In this document: in pieces, positions 5,624 through 6,517 of the stretch | Layout of the letters: each line of letters starts with the position of its first letter | How positions within the stretch are numbered: the first letter of the stretch is position 1 | Notes under the pieces: generated by a model | What the model was told of the DNA's origin: nothing | Seen by the model: the letters and a program-made list of their open reading frames with translations, nothing else | Database searches by the model: none | Translations under genes and position numbers: made by a program | Source: Ileibacterium sp. | Lineage (GTDB): Bacteria > Bacillota_I > Bacilli_A > Erysipelotrichales > Erysipelotrichaceae | Length of the DNA stretch: 6,517 bases | Reading direction: 5' to 3' | NCBI GenBank assembly: GCA_021443945.1 | Contig: JABUSF010000002.1 | Span: 18,781-25,297 of the forward strand

Positions 5624-6517
5624 ACTGACCATGAGTGCTTTTGGTCCCTATGCCGGCAAATCACCGGACATTGATTTTGAGCAGTTTGAAGACCGTGGTC
5701 TCTTTCTGATCACAGGGGACACAGGAGCGGGAAAGACAACCATCTTTGATGCCATTTGTTTTGCCTTGTATGGAAAGAGCAGCGGATCCTATCGGGACTC
5801 CAAATGGCTGCGAAGTGAATATGCTGACGCCAAGACGAAAAGTTATGTGGAATTTCATTTTTCTCATCAGGGGAAAACCTATGGCATCCGCCGGTATCCC
5901 TCTTTTGAGCGGCCAAAGCTCAAAGGATCCGGAACCATCACCGAACCGGAAAAAGTGGCGTTCTGGGAAGAAGGCAAACCGCCGGTTGAAAAAGTGAAAG
6001 ACGCCAATGAGGCCATTGCGAAGCTGATCAACATCGATGAAAACCAGTTTAAGCAAATTGCCATGATTGCCCAGGGGGATTTCTGGAAACTGCTCAACGC
6101 CGGCACCAAGGAAAGAACCGCCATTCTCCGCTCCATTTTTAAAACGGAAGGCTACAACAAAATAGAAGCGGTCCTCAAAGCAAAAGCCGATCATTACAGC
6201 GAACAGATGAAAAATGCCTCCCTGAGCATTCTGCAGTATTTTCGGGATGTAAAACCGACAGCTGATGACGAGCTGAGCCAGGAACTGGATCGTTTGAAAA
6301 CCGCTTCTCAAAGCACCAAAACCCCATGGAATCTGTCCCAGCTGCTGCAGATCATTGATCAGATTACGCAATTCGATTCCAAACTTCAGCAGGATGCCCA
6401 GAAGAATTTGGAACAGGCCAAAGCCCATCTGGAAGCCATCAGCAAACAGCGCACCCAGGCCGAAGGGGACAATCAGATTCTGGCCCATCTGGAAGAATTG
6501 AAAAAAGCACAGGCCTC
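5610..6517 (+). CDS. sbcC: Exonuclease subunit SbcC, N-terminal part (Rad50-type ATPase)
   Basis: The first 302 codons of the SMC/Rad50-like ATPase partner of SbcD; the rest lies beyond the window (the family is about 1000 residues). It uses ATP to open and close the complex and to clamp DNA ends. The start MKPIKLTMSAFGPYAGK is typical of SbcC. Walker A is GDTGAGKTT (36-44), followed by IFDAICFALYG. RRYPSFERPK (94-103) sits in the region where family members have a conserved R-x-Y/R pattern. The Q-loop is IAQGDFWKLL, with Gln155, followed by the expected TKERTAILRSIF. From about residue 185 the sequence becomes charged and helical with heptad-like character, the start of the long coiled coil. 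Walker B, signature and zinc hook are not in view. ATG 5610 overlaps sbcD by 14 nt. Confidence 0.95.
   Translation, partial: MKPIKLTMSAFGPYAGKSPDIDFEQFEDRGLFLITGDTGAGKTTIFDAICFALYGKSSGSYRDSKWLRSEYADAKTKSYVEFHFSHQGKTYGIRRYPSFERPKLKGSGTITEPEKVAFWEEGKPPVEKVKDANEAIAKLINIDENQFKQIAMIAQGDFWKLLNAGTKERTAILRSIFKTEGYNKIEAVLKAKADHYSEQMKNASLSILQYFRDVKPTADDELSQELDRLKTASQSTKTPWNLSQLLQIIDQITQFDSKLQQDAQKNLEQAKAHLEAISKQRTQAEGDNQILAHLEELKKAQA

Noticed and set aside
5661..6488. 275-codon minus-strand open frame
   Set aside because: It lies entirely antisense to sbcC, which carries clear Walker A and Q-loop motifs; its Phe/Gly-rich product is a typical shadow.

Overview
The window looks like chromosomal DNA of a low-to-mid-GC Bacillota (Firmicutes), probably clostridial or Erysipelotrichia-like. 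This rests on purine-rich GAGAGG/AGGGGG ribosome binding sites, a very AT-rich intergenic region beside moderately GC genes, a Gram-positive style Lys-rich signal peptide, and the gene content. The species cannot be named from the sequence alone.

Layout. (1) Positions 1-1532, minus strand: a secreted protein of at least 510 residues, cut by the left window edge. Its C-terminal half resembles aerolysin/ETX-MTX2-type beta-pore-forming toxins, and its N-terminal half is unrecognised. It begins with a clear signal peptide. (2) Positions 1533-2531: about 1 kb between divergent genes. The toxin side holds a possible 28-codon leader ORF ending 5 nt before the toxin start, a 115-nt element bounded by long inverted repeats, and a candidate promoter carrying a perfect 12-bp palindrome. 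The transporter side holds a GC-rich hairpin island, a perfect 12-bp inverted repeat, and an array of 11-bp-periodic repeats resembling a Pho-box. (3) Positions 2532-4292, plus strand: a Na+/phosphate cotransporter-family protein with a C-terminal PhoU-like domain, closed by a strong intrinsic terminator. (4) Positions 4469-6517, plus strand: sbcD and the 5' part of sbcC, overlapping by 14 nt as a translationally coupled pair.

How it works together. The transporter is a stand-alone phosphate uptake or homeostasis gene and may be under phosphate control. SbcCD is the bacterial Mre11-Rad50 nuclease, which processes hairpins and DNA ends. The toxin-like gene is divergently transcribed with its own long, apparently structured leader, and it is the accessory part of the window. 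There is no sign that the three transcription units share a pathway. The most interesting part is the toxin-like gene with its leader; the SbcCD genes are ordinary housekeeping genes.
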